Shown: positions 32,655 to 44,464, counted from the stretch's first letter. The stretch is DNA of 44,718 nt from Burkholderiales bacterium (GCA_003963115.1 RXJQ01000027.1:1-44718), one strand, 5' to 3'. Numbers and translations: made by a program. Notes: generated by a model not told the origin, from the sequence alone.

Positions 32655-34004
32655 TCAATGCCCGACGGGCACCCATTCCAGCCCCCACTGGGGTGCGCCG
32701 GCAGGCGCCACGCAGCGCGCGTCGATGCCCAGGCCCGGCACGAAAACCAGCTGATCGCCCGACCAGATCAGCGGCCCCTGGCGCTGCCACTGCGGCACAC
32801 CCAGGGCCTGGAACTGCTTCTTCAGGGAACGCGGCGGCCTGGATGGGCCGAGCTGAAAGCGCTCCCCCCCGTGCCTGCTCCGCGCCTCGGCCCCGGCAAG
32901 CAAGGCGGGAGAAATCCCCCCGCTGGACACGCTCAGCACCCGCAGTCGCCCAGTCGACCAAGCCGCCAGTTCGTGTTCACCCGGCGCATCAATGGCCAGA
33001 GGGCAGATCTGAACAGCCCCCTGCTCATTCATCGTCTCAGGCAGCGGAGCGGGCAAAAGGTGCAACGCCCCTCGATAGAGCCCCAGGCCAATCTCGGGCC
33101 AATGGGCAGCCTTTCCCTGGTAGACCAACCCCGGCACCTCGTGCGCCAGCCTCTCCACCCAGGTGGCAGGCAGGGCAGCGCCGCACGTCTGCCGATACCA
33201 GTGCATCAGCGACTCACGCCGCTGCGCGCCGGACAGCTCCGACCAAGAAGCCGCATCCAGCCCGCCATCAAGCAAGGTCAAAGCCTGAACCAAGCCTTCT
33301 CGCCACGACGCCACACCGGGCAGCACGTCCTGCACACGACGCGCTGCTGTGGCCAGACTCTGCTCCGCCTGGGGAAAGGCCGCCTCCAGCGACGGCCAAA
33401 CGCTCAAACGCAGGCGGTTGCGCGCAAAGCGATCGTGCGCATTGCTGTCATCGTCCACATGGTGCAGGCCATGCCGTGCCACATAAGCCTCGATCGCCTC
33501 CCGGCCATGGCTCAACCACGGGCGCACCCATCTCACGCCATCGCGGACAACATCGTGCGGCATGGCCGCCAGCCCGTTGACCCCGGCACCACGCAAGGCC
33601 TGCAACAAGAACGTCTCGGCCTGATCCCGTCGGTGGTGAGCCAGCAGGATCATCTCGATGTCCAGCTCCCTGGCCATGTCGGCCAGCACCTCGTAGCGCA
33701 CTCGACGCGCCTGCGCCTCCACGCTGTCACCCGCATCAAGCGGCACCTGCACGCGCCTGCTGAGCAGGCGAACCGGCAGGCCTTGCTCAGCCCATTGCGC
33801 ACAGGTGTGCTCCGCATGGGCCAACCATGCATCGGCATGAGCGCTCAAGCCGTGATGGACATGCAAGGCCCACACGGTCGTGGCTGGGTGCGCACGCGCG
33901 GCACAGGCTGTGGCATGCAGCAAGGCCGTGGAGTCGCGTCCGGCGCTGTAGGCCACGGCCACCCGGCCAGCTGTTGACGATGGCGATGAAACGATCTGGC
34001 TCAT
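32655..34004 (-). CDS. tilS: tRNA(Ile)-lysidine synthase TilS
   Basis: The 449-residue enzyme converts C34 of the AUA-reading isoleucine tRNA to lysidine, using ATP and lysine. The PP-loop motif is AYSAGRDSTALLHA, residues 18-31, where the usual SGGxDS reads SAGRDS. ILLAHHRRDQAETFLLQALRGAG near 112-135 is the second conserved block. The remaining C-terminal part, with VAHWPEIG-like segments, is the TilS substrate-binding domain. AGGAGG lies seven bases before the ATG at 34004 but only one base before the ATG at 34010, so the former was chosen. It follows accA after 23 bases. Confidence 0.93.
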   Translation of the reverse strand: MSQIVSSPSSTAGRVAVAYSAGRDSTALLHATACAARAHPATTVWALHVHHGLSAHADAWLAHAEHTCAQWAEQGLPVRLLSRRVQVPLDAGDSVEAQARRVRYEVLADMARELDIEMILLAHHRRDQAETFLLQALRGAGVNGLAAMPHDVVRDGVRWVRPWLSHGREAIEAYVARHGLHHVDDDSNAHDRFARNRLRLSVWPSLEAAFPQAEQSLATAARRVQDVLPGVASWREGLVQALTLLDGGLDAASWSELSGAQRRESLMHWYRQTCGAALPATWVERLAHEVPGLVYQGKAAHWPEIGLGLYRGALHLLPAPLPETMNEQGAVQICPLAIDAPGEHELAAWSTGRLRVLSVSSGGISPALLAGAEARSRHGGERFQLGPSRPPRSLKKQFQALGVPQWQRQGPLIWSGDQLVFVPGLGIDARCVAPAGAPQWGLEWVPVGH

Positions 34005-34027
34005 CACCATGCCTCCTGAGCAGGCGC

Positions 34028-34999
34028 TCAGTGCTCTTTGGTGTCGTTGAAACGACCGTAGCTTTGCAGCCGCTCGTAACGCGTCTGCAGCAGGTCCTTG
34101 ACCTTCATGTCCCCCATCTGGCGCAAGGCATCGTTGAGCGCACGCTTCAGGTTGGCGCAAGCCTGCTTGTGATCGCGATGGGCACCGCCCACCGGCTCGC
34201 TCACGATCTTGTCGATCAGGCCCAAGGCCTTCAGGCGGTGCGCGGTGATGCCCAGGGCCTCGGCCGCATCGGAGGCCTTGTCAGCCGTCTTCCACAGGAT
34301 GGAGGCACAGCCTTCGGGCGAGATCACCGAGTACACCGAGTACTGCATCATCAGCACCTGATCGGCCACGCTGATGGCCAGCGCCCCGCCCGAGCCGCCT
34401 TCACCGATGATGGTCGTGATGATGGGCACCTCCAGCTTCGCCATCTCGAAGATGTTGCGGCCGATGGCCTCGGACTGGTTGCGCTCCTCCGCGCCAATAC
34501 CGGGATAGGCGCCCGGTGTGTCCACAAAGGTGAACACGGGCAGGCCGAACTTCTCGGCCGACTGCATCAGACGCAGTGCCTTGCGATAGCCCTCGGGGCG
34601 CGACATGCCGAAATTGCGTGCGGCGCGTTCCTTGGTGTCGCGGCCCTTCTGATGCCCCAGCACCATGCAGGGCTGCCCATTGAAGCGGGCCAGCCCACCT
34701 ACGATGGAGAGGTCGTCAGCAAAATGACGGTCACCGTGCATTTCCTGGAAGTCCGTGAACAGCTCGTTCACATAGTCCAGCGTGTAGGGGCGCTGCGGGT
34801 GACGCGCGATCTGCGTGACCTGCCAGGGGCTCAGCGTCGAGTAGATGTCCTTGGTGAGCTGCAGGCTCTTCTTGCTCAGGCGGTCGATTTCTTCAGAGAT
34901 ATCGACGGCCGATTCGCTTTGCACATAACGCAGCTCTTCGATCTTGGATTCCAGTTCGGCGATGGGTTGCTCGAACTCCAGAAAGTGTCTTTTGCTCAT
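34028..34999 (-). CDS. accA: Acetyl-CoA carboxylase carboxyltransferase subunit alpha
   Basis: The 323-residue subunit joins AccD to move CO2 from carboxybiotin to acetyl-CoA, forming malonyl-CoA for fatty-acid synthesis. It starts [24 protein letters not shown], the usual coiled opening. It contains [25 protein letters not shown] sequence, [22 protein letters not shown] and the oxyanion region [19 protein letters not shown]. An AAGGA ribosome site eight bases before the ATG at 34999 sets the start. It lies 32 bases after the glycosylase gene. AccB, AccC and AccD are not in the window. Confidence 0.96.
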   Translation of the reverse strand: MSKRHFLEFEQPIAELESKIEELRYVQSESAVDISEEIDRLSKKSLQLTKDIYSTLSPWQVTQIARHPQRPYTLDYVNELFTDFQEMHGDRHFADDLSIVGGLARFNGQPCMVLGHQKGRDTKERAARNFGMSRPEGYRKALRLMQSAEKFGLPVFTFVDTPGAYPGIGAEERNQSEAIGRNIFEMAKLEVPIITTIIGEGGSGGALAISVADQVLMMQYSVYSVISPEGCASILWKTADKASDAAEALGITAHRLKALGLIDKIVSEPVGGAHRDHKQACANLKRALNDALRQMGDMKVKDLLQTRYERLQSYGRFNDTKEH

Positions 35000-35031
35000 G
35001 GCGATCGTCCTTTCCCAGACTCCAGGCCTTG

Positions 35032-35727
35032 TCAGTATTCCACGGGCAGCGGATCGAGGCTGCGCCACAGATACCAGGTGCCGACCGTGCGGTACGGCGC
35101 CCAGGCTTCAGCAATATCGCGGGCTTCGGCGCGCGAGACAGGCTCCCCGCTGAAGTAGCTGATGCTGATGCCTTTGATGAGACCCAGGTCATCCAGCGGC
35201 AACACATTGGGCCGCATCAAATGAAAAATCAGGAACATCTCGGCCGTCCAGCGACCGATGCCGCGGATGTCGACCAGTTCCTCGATGATGGCTTCGTCGT
35301 CCATCTGCCTCCACTGCGCCACGTGCACCTGCTCCTCGTCGAAGTGCTTGGCCAGATCGCGCAGGTACTCGACCTTGCGTGCAGACAGGCCCACTTGGCG
35401 CAGGCTATCGGGCGACTGAGCCAGCACGCCCTGCACCGACAAGGGCGCACGTTGCTCGGGTGGCTGCTGGCCAAACAGCGTGAGCAGGCGCTCCCACACG
35501 GACTGCGCGGCCTTCACTGAAATCTGCTGGCCCACGATGGAACGCGCCAGCGTGGTGAAGGCATCACCACGGCTGTACAAACGCGCCGAGCCGTGGTCCG
35601 AAATCAGCTTGCGCATCACGCGGTCACGCTTGGCCAGATGCTTGCATGCGTCGTCCCAATACGGTGGCGTGACCAGGACGTTGGCGGCATCGCCGTCGAC
35701 CGGCGGCTTGGAAGACGACGTGCCCAT
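35032..35727 (-). CDS. DNA-3-methyladenine glycosylase II family protein (HhH-GPD)
   Basis: This 231-residue base-excision repair enzyme removes alkylated purines from DNA. The helix-hairpin-helix lies in [18 protein letters not shown] (151-168), and the catalytic Asp is one of the pair in VLPLDDLGL (175-183). [21 protein letters not shown] (61-81) is the typical AlkA core. It lacks the N-terminal domain of E. coli AlkA, so it belongs to the short AlkA-like group. The ATG overlaps the cysS TAA by one base. Its place between cysS and accA is a conserved arrangement in related bacteria, not a functional link that I can see. Confidence 0.9.
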   Translation of the reverse strand: MGTSSSKPPVDGDAANVLVTPPYWDDACKHLAKRDRVMRKLISDHGSARLYSRGDAFTTLARSIVGQQISVKAAQSVWERLLTLFGQQPPEQRAPLSVQGVLAQSPDSLRQVGLSARKVEYLRDLAKHFDEEQVHVAQWRQMDDEAIIEELVDIRGIGRWTAEMFLIFHLMRPNVLPLDDLGLIKGISISYFSGEPVSRAEARDIAEAWAPYRTVGTWYLWRSLDPLPVEY

Positions 35728-37121
35728 TACGCCTTCACCCAGGTCGTGCCTTGCGCGCTGTCCTTCAGCACGATGCCCTGTGCGATCAGCTCATCGCGGA
35801 TGCGGTCGGCCTCGGCGAAGTTGCGCGCCTTCTTGGCCTCGGCACGCGCGGTGATCAGCGCTTCGATGGCTTGTGCGTTCAGGCCACCAGCCGCGGCCGC
35901 ATCACCTTGCAGATAAGCCTTGGGCGACTGCTGCAAGAGGCCCAGCACACCGGCCAAGGCCTTCAACAGACGCGCGGTCTCAACCGAGCGCGTGCGATTG
36001 AGTTCGGCCGCCAGCTCGAACAGCACGGCCACAGCGATGGGGGTGTTGAAGTCCTCGTCCATCGCCGCCTTGACACGAGCCGCATATGGATCGGCCCAGT
36101 CAATCGAGGTCGTGTCCAAGCCATCAAGCGACACGCCATCCAAGGCCGTATACAAGCGGCGCAAGCCATTGCGTGCATCGTCCAGACCGGCGTCGCTGTA
36201 ATTGAAAGGGCTGCGATAGTGCGTCCGCAGCACGAAGAAGCGTATCGTTTCACCGTCATAGCTCTTGAGCACATCGCGGATCGTGAAGAAGTTGCCCAGC
36301 GACTTGGACATCTTCTCGTTGTCCACGTTCAGGAAGCCGTTGTGCAGCCAGTAGCTGGCCAGTGGCTTGCCCGACGCGCCCTCGCTTTGCGCGATCTCGT
36401 TCTCATGGTGGGGAAACTGCAAATCCAGCCCGCCGCCATGGATGTCGAAATGCTCGCCCAGCAGTGTGCAAGCCATGGCCGAGCACTCGATGTGCCAACC
36501 CGGGCGCCCCACGCCGTAGGGCGAGTCGTACTTGGCGTCAGCCGGCTCTTCCGCCTTGGCCGACTTCCACAGCACGAAGTCCAGCGGATCCTGCTTGCCA
36601 TCGTCCACGGCCACGCGCTCGCCAGCACGCAACTGGTCCAGCGACTTGCCCGACAACTTGCCGTAGCCCTCGAACTTGCGCACCGCATAGTTCACGTCGC
36701 CATTGGAAGCGCGGTAAGCCAGGCCCTTGTTCTCAAGCTTGCCGATCAGATCGAGCATCTGCGGCACGTACTCGGTCGCACGCGGCTCGTGCGTGGGCGG
36801 CTCGATGCCCAAGGCACCGATGTCCTCATGCATGGCGCGCGCCATCTCGTCCGTCAACTGGCGGATGGTGATGCCGCGCTCCACCGAGCGGCGGATGATC
36901 TTGTCATCGATGTCCGTGATGTTGCGCACATAGGTCACCTGGTAGCCAGATGCCTTGAGCCAGCGCTGCACCACGTCGAACGACATCATCATGCGGGCGT
37001 GCCCTACATGGCAGTAGTCGTAGATGGTCATGCCGCACACATACATGCGGACCTGGCCGGGCGTCATGGGAACAAAAGGCTCGACCTGACGCGACAGGCT
37101 GTTGAAAAGGCGCAAACTCAT
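35727..37121 (-). CDS. cysS: Cysteine--tRNA ligase
   Basis: The 464-residue class I synthetase charges tRNA-Cys. It has the HIGH-type motif HVGH at 38-41, preceded by zinc ligand Cys29 in [12 protein letters not shown]. The segment [41 protein letters not shown] supplies the remaining zinc ligands, and [10 protein letters not shown] lies near residue 270. A C-terminal DALR-like helical domain completes it. It is the first gene of the run with alkA-like, accA, tilS and lysC. The 278-base gap upstream is shared with the divergent TPR gene. Confidence 0.97.
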   Translation of the reverse strand: MSLRLFNSLSRQVEPFVPMTPGQVRMYVCGMTIYDYCHVGHARMMMSFDVVQRWLKASGYQVTYVRNITDIDDKIIRRSVERGITIRQLTDEMARAMHEDIGALGIEPPTHEPRATEYVPQMLDLIGKLENKGLAYRASNGDVNYAVRKFEGYGKLSGKSLDQLRAGERVAVDDGKQDPLDFVLWKSAKAEEPADAKYDSPYGVGRPGWHIECSAMACTLLGEHFDIHGGGLDLQFPHHENEIAQSEGASGKPLASYWLHNGFLNVDNEKMSKSLGNFFTIRDVLKSYDGETIRFFVLRTHYRSPFNYSDAGLDDARNGLRRLYTALDGVSLDGLDTTSIDWADPYAARVKAAMDEDFNTPIAVAVLFELAAELNRTRSVETARLLKALAGVLGLLQQSPKAYLQGDAAAAGGLNAQAIEALITARAEAKKARNFAEADRIRDELIAQGIVLKDSAQGTTWVKA

Positions 37122-37215
37122 GGGAGAAAAATCGGGATCCGCGGCGAATGTATTCGACTTTGGTTGGCTGGCGCCAACACCTGATACAAGACGTTAAGCG
37201 ACCACGCCGCTCAGA

Positions 37216-37221
37216 TACAAT
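37216..37221 (+). promoter_or_regulatory. Candidate -10 box upstream of the TPR operon
   Basis: TACAAT matches 5 of 6 consensus positions. A weak -35, TTAAGC at 37194-37199, lies 16 bases before it. Transcription from here would include the hairpin region 37254-37274 and reach the TPR gene start at 37400. No better candidate was found in the shared gap with cysS. Confidence 0.35.
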
Positions 37222-37253
37222 TCATCGAGTATAGCGGCCCGACCGGCCATGAG

Positions 37254-37274
37254 GGTGACTGATAGGTCACCTAT
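37254..37274 (+). promoter_or_regulatory. Overlapping alternative hairpins in the leader of the TPR operon
   Basis: GGTGAC (37254-37259) pairs with GTCACC (37266-37271). ATAGGT (37262-37267) can instead pair with ACCTAT (37269-37274), a perfect inverted repeat around one base that would be better as a protein site than as an RNA hairpin. The two structures share bases and exclude one another. They may be an operator or an RNA switch. Confidence 0.4.
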
Positions 37275-37399
37275 GCGTGGCGGACTGCTATTCTTCGGAG
37301 GTTTGCGCCAGGCCGATGCGCATCCTTTTGAATGCGCCGTGGTTTCATGGCACCCAGTGCACTTTTGCGTTCATCACAAACAAACCGGTACACCCATCC

Positions 37400-38473
37400 A
37401 TGCAAGTTGTTGCGCCTCAAGTTGGACTTCGTATCACGGCCCTGGCCGCCAAATGCCTGGCCATCGCCGCCCTGTCTGTCACGGCTCTGAGCGTCCGCGC
37501 CGACGACATCGCTGATGTTCAAAAAATGCTGGCCGCCGGCAAGAACGCAGAAGCCCTGCAAAAGGCCGACCAATTCCTCTCCAGCAAACCGCGTGACCCG
37601 ATGATGCGCTTCTTGCGCGGTATCAGCCTGTCACAGGCTGGCCGCACCGCCGAGGCCATCACCACCTTCACCAAGCTCACGGAAGACTTCCCCGAACTGC
37701 CCGAGCCCTTCAACAACCTGGCCGTGCTCTACGCCCAGCAAGGCCAGTACGACAAGGCCCGCACGGCCCTGGAGATGGCCATTCGCACCAACCCCAGCTA
37801 CGCCACCGCCTACGAGAACCTGGGCGATGTCTACGCCAAGCTCGCCAGCCAGGCCTACTCCAAGGCCCTGCAGATCGACACCCGCTCGCAAGTGGCCCCC
37901 AAGCTGGCCATGATCCGCGACCTCTTCCCCAAGGACCGCAATTCGATCGCGACGGTGGCAGCCGCGCCAACGCCGGCCCCTGCGCCTGCACCGGCTGCAC
38001 CACCTCCAGCACCAGTTGCTGCACCCAAGCCTGCGCCAGCCCCTGCCCCCGCACCGGTGGCTGCCGCGCCTGCGCCTGTCGTGAAGCCGACGGCGCCCGC
38101 CCCGGCACCCGCTAGCGAAATCAAGAACGACAACGCCGCGCAGGAGCACGAGGTGGAATCCGCCCTCAAGGCCTGGGCTTCGGCATGGAGCAAGCAGGAC
38201 ATGGATGGCTACTTCGCCGCCTACGCCCGCGATTTCAATGGCGGCAAGACACGCAAGGTTTGGGAACAGGAACGTCGCGACCGCATCACCGGCAAGCGCA
38301 ACATTTCTGTGAAAATCTCGAACATCAAGATTGATGTCAACGGCAACAAGGCCACGGCCCGCTTCCACCAGGACTACAAGGCAGACAGCCTGAGCGTCAG
38401 CAGTGGCAAGCGCGTGGATCTCGTTCGCTCCGGCAACAACTGGCTGATCGTGAAGGAAAGCGCTGGTTCGTGA
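37400..38473 (+). CDS. TPR protein with Pro/Ala linker and Cds6-like C-terminal domain
   Basis: The 357-residue exported protein starts with a signal peptide (ITALAAKCLAIAALSVTALSVRA). Three or four TPR units follow (ADVQKMLAAGKNAEALQKADQF, AEAITTFTKLTEDFPELPEPFNNLAVLYAQQGQYDKARTALEMAIRTNPSYATAYENLGDVY). After these comes a linker of about 50 residues made almost only of Pro and Ala (near 190-235), and then an NTF2-like domain from about 250 (LKAWASAWSKQDMDGYFAAYARDF to NNWLIVKESAG). The last domain resembles the end of the neighbouring L,D-transpeptidase. The ATG at 37400 gives the best signal peptide. Its stop overlaps the next start by one base. It is likely a periplasmic scaffold for the transpeptidase. 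Confidence 0.85.
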   Translation: MQVVAPQVGLRITALAAKCLAIAALSVTALSVRADDIADVQKMLAAGKNAEALQKADQFLSSKPRDPMMRFLRGISLSQAGRTAEAITTFTKLTEDFPELPEPFNNLAVLYAQQGQYDKARTALEMAIRTNPSYATAYENLGDVYAKLASQAYSKALQIDTRSQVAPKLAMIRDLFPKDRNSIATVAAAPTPAPAPAPAAPPPAPVAAPKPAPAPAPAPVAAAPAPVVKPTAPAPAPASEIKNDNAAQEHEVESALKAWASAWSKQDMDGYFAAYARDFNGGKTRKVWEQERRDRITGKRNISVKISNIKIDVNGNKATARFHQDYKADSLSVSSGKRVDLVRSGNNWLIVKESAGS

Positions 38474-39801
38474 TGGGTTGTGAGTTTCGCCGCTTGCCTG
38501 ACGATGCGGGCATGCGGCCCCAGGCGCCCAAGTTGCGCCTCGTGCTGACGGCACTGCTGTTGTCCACCGCCTGCCTGACTGGCAGTGCGGGGCAGGGCCG
38601 TCTCCTTCGGGTGAAGGCACCGTTGACCTCTGCCGCAGCCAACCAGGCCGGCCACATCGTGCCGGCCTCCCTGCCGGCGCTTCAGGCCCAGTCCGCGCCG
38701 GCCGAAGCCCGCCTGCTGGAGGTCTACAAGCTCATCGGCACCGGCCATAGCCGCGAAGCCCTGCACAAGGCAGAGTCGCTGGTGCACGACGTGCCGAACT
38801 TCCAACTGGCCCAACTTGTCTACGCCGACCTGCTGCTTGCCCAGACCAGGCCTCTGCCCGCGATGGGCCACGCGCCCGATGATCTGGCCGCCAAGGCCCC
38901 CCAGCGTCTCGACCAATTGCGCACGGAGGCTGATCGCCGCCTTCAAGCCCTGCGTGACCGACCGCCGCCTGGCGCACTGCCCACGCAATTCATTGAAGTC
39001 CCCCCCACGACAAAGCACGCCATCGCGGTCGATGCCAGCAAGTCGAGGCTGTATCTCTTTGAAAACGGCCCCAATGGCCTGCAACTGGTAGCTGATCACT
39101 ATGCGTCCATCGGCCGCCTGGGAGCAGACAAGAACACCGAGGGCGATCAACGCACGCCGCTGGGCGTCTACTACATCACCAGCCGCCTGGACGCCAAAAA
39201 GCTCACCGACTTCTACGGCATCGGCGCCCTGCCCCTGAACTACCCCAACGAGTACGACCGCCGCCTGGGCAAGACCGGTGGCGGCATCTGGCTGCATGGC
39301 GTGCCCAGCGACAGCTATGCGCGCAGCCCCAACAGCACCGATGGCTGCGTCGTGCTGGCCAACCCCGAGCTGCAGACCATCCTGGACCGCGTGCAGCCCC
39401 GCTCGACACCCGTGGTCATCGCCCGCTCGCTGCAATGGGTCACGCCGGTCAAAACCGAGTCCCAGCGCCGCAGCCTGCACAACCTCATCGAGGGTTGGCG
39501 TGTCGCCCGCGCCAGCGGCGACCTCAACCGCCTGCTGTCCTTCTACTCGCCACAGTTCGCCAACGGCACGCGCGACCTCAACCAATGGCGCCAGACGCTT
39601 GAAAAGGAAGTCTCCCAACAACGCGGCCGAGCCTTGCAACTGAAAGACGTCGCCATCCTCGGCTGGAAAGACAAAAGCGATATCCTCGTCGTGACCTTCG
39701 GTGAAGTCTCCGACGGTCAACGCACAGGGGCCGTCAAGCGTCAATACTGGGGCAAGGAAGGCGGCCTCTGGAAAATCTTCTACGAAGGAGTGATTGGATG
39801 A
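38473..39801 (+). CDS. L,D-transpeptidase (YkuD domain) with Cds6-like C-terminal domain
   Basis: The 442-residue exported protein has a hydrophobic N-terminus ([17 protein letters not shown]). A helical repeat-like region follows (near 75-120), and then a YkuD domain from about 175 ([19 protein letters not shown]). The active site is visible as His275 in [20 protein letters not shown], with nucleophile Cys292; the common S-H-G-C reads T-D-G-C. An NTF2-like domain ends the protein ([24 protein letters not shown] to [10 protein letters not shown]), similar in outline to the end of the TPR protein before it. L,D-transpeptidases make 3-3 cross-links or attach proteins to peptidoglycan. The gene overlaps its neighbours on both sides, by one base upstream and four downstream. 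Confidence 0.9.
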   Translation: MGCEFRRLPDDAGMRPQAPKLRLVLTALLLSTACLTGSAGQGRLLRVKAPLTSAAANQAGHIVPASLPALQAQSAPAEARLLEVYKLIGTGHSREALHKAESLVHDVPNFQLAQLVYADLLLAQTRPLPAMGHAPDDLAAKAPQRLDQLRTEADRRLQALRDRPPPGALPTQFIEVPPTTKHAIAVDASKSRLYLFENGPNGLQLVADHYASIGRLGADKNTEGDQRTPLGVYYITSRLDAKKLTDFYGIGALPLNYPNEYDRRLGKTGGGIWLHGVPSDSYARSPNSTDGCVVLANPELQTILDRVQPRSTPVVIARSLQWVTPVKTESQRRSLHNLIEGWRVARASGDLNRLLSFYSPQFANGTRDLNQWRQTLEKEVSQQRGRALQLKDVAILGWKDKSDILVVTFGEVSDGQRTGAVKRQYWGKEGGLWKIFYEGVIG

Positions 39802-40397
39802 TGAAATCCAACGCAATGCTGAGCATCAAATCTGGCACGGAATCTGGCATCAAGTGGCTGATCGCGGGCCTGGCGCTGGCCGGAGCGCAATTGGCTGTGG
39901 CTCAAAACGTCAAGATCGCCACCAGCCTGGGCGACATCACCGTGCAACTGGACGCCGCCAAGGCCCCCAAGACCGTTGACAACTTCGTGCAGTACGTCAA
40001 GGCCGGCCACTACAACGGCACCGTCTTTCACCGCGTGATCGACGGCTTCATGATCCAGGGCGGCGGCATGACCCCCGACCTGAAAGAAAAGCCCACGCGC
40101 GCACCCATTCCCCTTGAGAGCCACAATGGCCTGAGCAACCTGCGCGGCACCATTGCCATGGCCCGCACCAACATTCCCGACTCGGCTACTTCCCAGTTCT
40201 TCATCAATGTGAAGGACAATAACTTCCTCGACGCAGCCCGCTCGCCCGATGGCAACGGTTACGCCGTCTTCGGCAAGGTCGTCCAGGGCCTGGACGTCGT
40301 CGACAAAATCCGCAAGGTGGAGACCGGACAAAAAGGCCCGTATGGCGATGTCCCCGTCCAGCCCGTGATCATCAAAACCGTCACCATTGAAAAATAA
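39798..40397 (+). CDS. Peptidyl-prolyl cis-trans isomerase, cyclophilin type, exported
   Basis: The 199-residue product has an N-terminal signal peptide ([16 protein letters not shown], cleaved near 36) and a full cyclophilin domain. [36 protein letters not shown] and [17 protein letters not shown] carry the Arg, Phe, Met and Gln residues of the active site. It should act in the periplasm, like E. coli PpiA. The start overlaps the L,D-transpeptidase stop by four bases, so the isomerase is probably made together with that enzyme and may help its folding. Confidence 0.92.
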   Translation: MMKSNAMLSIKSGTESGIKWLIAGLALAGAQLAVAQNVKIATSLGDITVQLDAAKAPKTVDNFVQYVKAGHYNGTVFHRVIDGFMIQGGGMTPDLKEKPTRAPIPLESHNGLSNLRGTIAMARTNIPDSATSQFFINVKDNNFLDAARSPDGNGYAVFGKVVQGLDVVDKIRKVETGQKGPYGDVPVQPVIIKTVTIEK

Positions 40398-40400
40398 GCC

Positions 40401-40901
40401 ATGAGCAAGACCGTTGAACTGCACACCACCGCTGGCCTGATCCGACTCGAACTCGACGAGGAAAAGGCGCCGGTCACCGTGGCCAACTTCGTGGACTACG
40501 TGAACGCCGGCCACTACGACGGCACGGTTTTCCACCGCGTCATCAAGGGCTTCATGATCCAGGGCGGCGGCTTCGAGGCAGGCCTAAAGCAAAAGCCCAC
40601 CAAAGAGCCCATCCAGAACGAGGCCAACAACGGCCTGAAGAACGACAAGTACACGGTCGCCATGGCCCGTACCAGCGCACCGCACTCGGCCAGCGCCCAG
40701 TTCTTCATCAACGGCACCAACAACGACTTCCTGAATTTCAAGTCGGAATCGGCCCAAGGCTGGGGCTACGCCGTGTTCGGCAAGGTGGTGGCCGGCACCG
40801 AGGTGGTCGATCAGATCGAGAAGGTCAAGACCGGTCGCAAGGGCTTCCATGACGACGTGCCCCTCGAAGACATCGTGATCACGAAAGCCGTCGTGGTCTG
40901 A
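40401..40901 (+). CDS. ppiB: Peptidyl-prolyl cis-trans isomerase B, cytosolic cyclophilin
   Basis: The 166-residue protein is a cyclophilin without a signal peptide. It has [37 protein letters not shown] and [24 protein letters not shown]. It is close in sequence to the exported cyclophilin 3 bases upstream, which suggests tandem duplication followed by loss or gain of the signal sequence. It should act on cytosolic proteins. Confidence 0.94.
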   Translation: MSKTVELHTTAGLIRLELDEEKAPVTVANFVDYVNAGHYDGTVFHRVIKGFMIQGGGFEAGLKQKPTKEPIQNEANNGLKNDKYTVAMARTSAPHSASAQFFINGTNNDFLNFKSESAQGWGYAVFGKVVAGTEVVDQIEKVKTGRKGFHDDVPLEDIVITKAVVV

Positions 40902-40909
40902 AACCTTCC

Positions 40910-41710
40910 ATGTCAGATGCAAGGGGGACGATGCTCCCTCCTTTTCCTGCCGCTGACACCCTTGATGCACCGCCCTCGTGGCGGTGTATTGATTTCATCT
41001 CGGACCTTCACCTGCACGAAGGCTTGCCTCGCACCACGCGGGCACTGGCCAACTACCTGGCCAGCACGCCAGCCGATGCGGTGCTGATGCTGGGCGACAT
41101 CTTCGAGGCCTGGGTGGGGGATGACATGCGCGGCCAGCCTTACGAAGCCGACTGCGTGCGCTTCCTGGCTGACGCGGGCCGACGCCTGGATCTGCGCATC
41201 ATGGTGGGCAACCGCGACTTCCTGCTCGGCCCCGACATGCTTGCAGCCTGCCATGCGCGCAAGCTCGCCGACCCCACCGTGCTGCACGCCTTTAGGCTCA
41301 ACGTCCTTCTCATCCATGGCGATGAACTCTGCCTGGCCGACACGGCCTATCTGAAGTTCCGAGCGCAAGTGCGCAGCCCAAAGTGGCAAGGCGCATTCCT
41401 CGCGAACCCGCTGCCAGCCCGCCTTGATCAAGCCAGGCAGATGCGCGACGCCAGCCAGATGCGCCAGCACAGCCAGACGCTCGACACCTGGGCCGACGTC
41501 GATGAAGCCGCCGCCAGCGCCTGGATGCAGCAAGCCGGTGTGCGGGCCTTGGTGCATGGTCACACCCATCGCCCGGGCGATCAGGCTTTCGGGCCAAGCG
41601 GTGCCATGCGCCATGTCTTGAGCGACTGGGATCTGGACCACGGCAGCCCACGGGCCGAGGTGTTGCGCCTGAGCGACCAGGGCTTTGAGCGCATCAAGCT
41701 GACGCCATGA
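40910..41710 (+). CDS. lpxH: UDP-2,3-diacylglucosamine diphosphatase LpxH
   Basis: The 266-residue enzyme hydrolyses UDP-2,3-diacylglucosamine to lipid X in lipid A synthesis at the inner membrane surface. The metallophosphoesterase motifs are all present: FISDLHLHEG, LGDIFEAWVGDD, VGNRDFLLG, IHGDELCL and VHGHTHRPG. The N-terminal extension before FISDLHL is about 28 residues, so a downstream start at ATG 40931 is possible. It follows ppiB after 8 bases and closes this plus-strand run; ppiB-lpxH adjacency is also known in other proteobacteria. Confidence 0.94.
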   Translation: MSDARGTMLPPFPAADTLDAPPSWRCIDFISDLHLHEGLPRTTRALANYLASTPADAVLMLGDIFEAWVGDDMRGQPYEADCVRFLADAGRRLDLRIMVGNRDFLLGPDMLAACHARKLADPTVLHAFRLNVLLIHGDELCLADTAYLKFRAQVRSPKWQGAFLANPLPARLDQARQMRDASQMRQHSQTLDTWADVDEAAASAWMQQAGVRALVHGHTHRPGDQAFGPSGAMRHVLSDWDLDHGSPRAEVLRLSDQGFERIKLTP

Positions 41711-41734
41711 AAAAGACCGGCTCGATGGCCGGTC
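41710..41734 (-). terminator. Intrinsic terminator downstream of clpA
   Basis: GACCGGC and GCCGGTC form a perfect 7-bp stem with a six-base loop. On the minus strand it is followed by TTTTTC, about 24 bases after the clpA stop. On the plus strand the tract after the stem is not U-rich, so it serves clpA mainly, but the hairpin also marks the end of the convergent lpxH gene. Confidence 0.75.
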
Positions 41735-41758
41735 CTTGCGCTTGAGGATACCGAAACC

Positions 41759-44073
<2,315 letters not shown>

Positions 44074-44077
<4 letters not shown>

Positions 44078-44427
44078 GCGGTCTCCAGAATGCACTGCAG
44101 GGGGTGCCCGGCTTGTCGGGCGGCGGCAAGAACGAGTTCGACCTTGGTGGCCGCGACATCTTTTGTGTAGACACCGCACACACCACGACCTTCGTGGTGG
44201 ATTTTTAGCATGATCTGCGTCGCCGTTTCGATGTCGTGCCGGAAATGCTCCTGCAATACTAGGACAACGAACTCCATGGGAGTGAAATCGTCATTCAACA
44301 TGACGACTTGATAGAGCTGCGGAGGCTCCAGCGCCAGTTTTTCCTTTTCTGCGACAGCTGAACCCTCACCCTCCTCGGCAGGGCCGGGCGGCGTCGCGGA
44401 CGACTGACGAGGAAATGGATTTGTCAT
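44074..44427 (-). CDS. clpS: ATP-dependent Clp protease adaptor ClpS
   Basis: The 117-residue adaptor delivers N-degron substrates to ClpA. After a disordered N-terminal tail of about 35 residues comes the core [25 protein letters not shown], where the NDD-x-T-P-M segment forms the hydrophobic pocket for the substrate N-terminus. [21 protein letters not shown] and a C-terminal helix follow. It overlaps clpA by four bases. No Shine-Dalgarno sequence is seen before its ATG, and a promoter-like pair lies very close upstream. Confidence 0.95.
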
Positions 44428-44434
44428 GAAAAAG

Positions 44435-44464
44435 ATTCTAAGAGACGGCCCGCGATCATGTCAT
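44435..44464 (-). promoter_or_regulatory. Candidate clpS promoter, possibly leaderless
   Basis: On the minus strand ATGACA (plus 44459-44464) and TAGAAT (plus 44435-44440) are separated by 18 bases. The -10 ends only seven bases before the clpS ATG, so a transcript would begin at or next to the start codon, and no ribosome site precedes it. This may be a chance match. Confidence 0.35.

Noticed and set aside
32541..33977. Plus-strand frame of 478 codons antisense to tilS
   Set aside because: tilS is supported by its PP-loop, ribosome site and gene order. The antisense product is Arg/Gln/Pro-rich without family features.
37950..38115. Pro/Ala-coding repeat considered as a CRISPR or tandem repeat array
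   Set aside because: The repeats are codon-level low complexity inside the TPR gene, without regular spacers or constant units.
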